A stretch of 6,035 nt of DNA from Actinomycetes bacterium. GTDB lineage: Bacteria > Actinomycetota > Actinomycetes > Mycobacteriales > Micromonosporaceae. This document shows positions 5,175-6,035 of the stretch, in pieces. Numbering within the stretch: the stretch's first letter is position 1; every line of letters starts with the position of its first letter. A program made the translations under genes and the position numbers. The stretch is taken from contig JAEZGP010000654.1 in the NCBI GenBank assembly GCA_023437285.1, forward strand, positions 1-6,035. The letters run 5' to 3'. The notes under the pieces are model-generated. The model worked only from the letters and a program-made list of their open reading frames with translations. It did not search any database and was not told the DNA's origin.

Positions 5175-6035
5175 GTGGGTGGGATGATCAGCAGACCGGC
5201 CGGCCGCTGGGCGGCCGTGGTCGGGATCGTCGCGCTCCTGGCGGGCCTCGTCGTGCTCGGCCTCAAGGTCCTCGCCCCGCGTGACCTGCTCACCGCCCCC
5301 AGCACCGGGTTCCCGTCCGCGTCGCCCAAGCCCGACCACCGGCCCTTCGGCTCCCACCGGGTCATGCCGCTCGTCGTCGACGGGCTGCGCGTGCACGCCG
5401 AGAAGCGCCGCGTGTGGGCCGAGGGCCCCGTCGGCGAACGCCAGGAGACCGTCCCGTACTGGGCCCTGCGCCGGTGGCCCGCCCAGGTCGTCGGCGTCGC
5501 CCGGGCCGGCGACGACAAGACCGCGCTCATCGTCTCCCAGTGGTCCGACGGCCGGCTGATCGCCGTAGACCTGCACACCGGCACCGTCGCGTGGCGCGCG
5601 GACGCCCCGGTCGCCCAGGACGCCTACGCCGGCCGCCGGACCGGCGCCGACACCGTCTACGACCCGCCGGCCCTGCTGGTCGCCACGGCGCGCGACGGCG
5701 GGGCGGCGGTCGTGGTCAGCACCCGGGGGACGATCCACGCCTACGACGCGCGCACGGGCGACAAGCTGTACGCCACCGACACCCCCGGCGGCTGCCGGCC
5801 CGACCCCTGGTCAACCGCCGGCCTGCTCGCCGTCCCGCCCTGCGGCACCGACCGCGAGGTGCGTTTTCTTGACCCGCGCACCGGCCGGGTCGTGAGCACC
5901 TGGGCCGCCCCGGCGACCCCGGAGCCCGTCGCCTGCGTCCTCGGCCGCACCGACTGCGCATTTGTCGTCGCCGGCCCCGACGTGCGCCAGCCGCGCCCCG
6001 ACGGCTCCCTGCGCACCCCGCCCGCCGGGCTGGCC
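5175..6035 (+). CDS. membrane-anchored PQQ-like beta-propeller protein, 3' end outside window
   Basis: The frame is open from 5175 to the window edge, giving 287 residues with no stop, so the gene is truncated here. After a short basic N-terminus (RPAGRW) comes one hydrophobic segment, about residues 12-31, that should act as a signal anchor. A Pro/Ser/Thr-rich linker (about 35-60) follows, then a putatively extracytoplasmic domain. At least three propeller-blade motifs of the PQQ-like type are visible: LIAVDLHTGTVAWR (128-141), IHAYDARTGDKLY (187-199) and VRFLDPRTGRVVSTW (229-243). Cys207, Cys223, Cys254 and Cys261 could form two disulfides outside the membrane. Propellers like this serve as binding or scaffolding domains and need not bind PQQ; no catalytic site is evident. 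The ATG at 5184, three codons later, is an alternative start, but its GGGTGGG abuts the codon with no spacer. The function is unknown. Confidence 0.85.
   Translation, partial: MGGMISRPAGRWAAVVGIVALLAGLVVLGLKVLAPRDLLTAPSTGFPSASPKPDHRPFGSHRVMPLVVDGLRVHAEKRRVWAEGPVGERQETVPYWALRRWPAQVVGVARAGDDKTALIVSQWSDGRLIAVDLHTGTVAWRADAPVAQDAYAGRRTGADTVYDPPALLVATARDGGAAVVVSTRGTIHAYDARTGDKLYATDTPGGCRPDPWSTAGLLAVPPCGTDREVRFLDPRTGRVVSTWAAPATPEPVACVLGRTDCAFVVAGPDVRQPRPDGSLRTPPAGLA

Noticed and set aside
4590..5738. 382-codon minus-strand open frame opposite the SRPBCC and propeller genes
   Set aside because: Asp/Gly/Arg-rich antisense shadow of two plausible plus-strand genes, with no motif.
1..6035. CRISPR array, tRNA/rRNA genes, insertion sequence ends or toxin-antitoxin pair
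   Set aside because: I saw no regularly spaced repeats, RNA gene signatures, transposase motifs or terminal inverted repeats. All sizeable stretches are explained by the genes listed.

Overview
The window is very GC-rich DNA with strong third-position G/C bias. Its start sites are a mix of good Shine-Dalgarno sites and apparently near-leaderless starts (TAnnnT box 7-8 nt before a GTG). Together with an F420-type PPOX protein, this points to a high-GC actinomycete chromosome. Micromonosporaceae is my guess from general gene style, not something the sequence proves. I see no mobile element, CRISPR array, tRNA or rRNA. It reads as ordinary chromosomal backbone.

Layout, left to right. (1) 26-415 (+) is a small PPOX-class, probably F420-dependent, flavin/deazaflavin-binding protein. 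(2) 405-1128 (-) is a family 2 glycosyltransferase of the polyprenol-phosphate (DPM/DPG synthase-like) type, converging on the PPOX gene with an 11-bp tail-to-tail overlap. As given, its reading frame is broken at a G8C6 homopolymer; removing one G restores a complete 240-residue enzyme. (3) 1233-2387 (-) is a MalY/PatB-type PLP enzyme. (4) 2402-3601 (-) is homogentisate 1,2-dioxygenase (hmgA), 14 nt upstream of the PLP gene and probably in one transcript with it. (5) 3602-3696 is a 95-bp divergent intergenic region with a dyad symmetry and a candidate promoter. (6) 3697-4557 (+) is a conserved-looking protein of unknown function. (7) 4623-5108 (+) is an SRPBCC-fold protein. (8) 5175 to the right edge (+) is the start of a membrane-anchored PQQ-like beta-propeller protein, cut by the window end.

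Functionally the centre is aromatic amino acid catabolism. HmgA opens the ring of homogentisate, the intermediate of tyrosine and phenylalanine breakdown. The PLP enzyme travels with hmgA, and the unknown protein is transcribed divergently from the shared control region, so it is the best candidate in the window for an undescribed role linked to that pathway. The flanking glycosyltransferase, PPOX, SRPBCC and propeller genes have no evident link to tyrosine degradation. I do not see a clear novel multi-gene system. The points most worth a second look are the unknown gene opposite hmgA, the hmgA-PLP pair, and the homopolymer frameshift.
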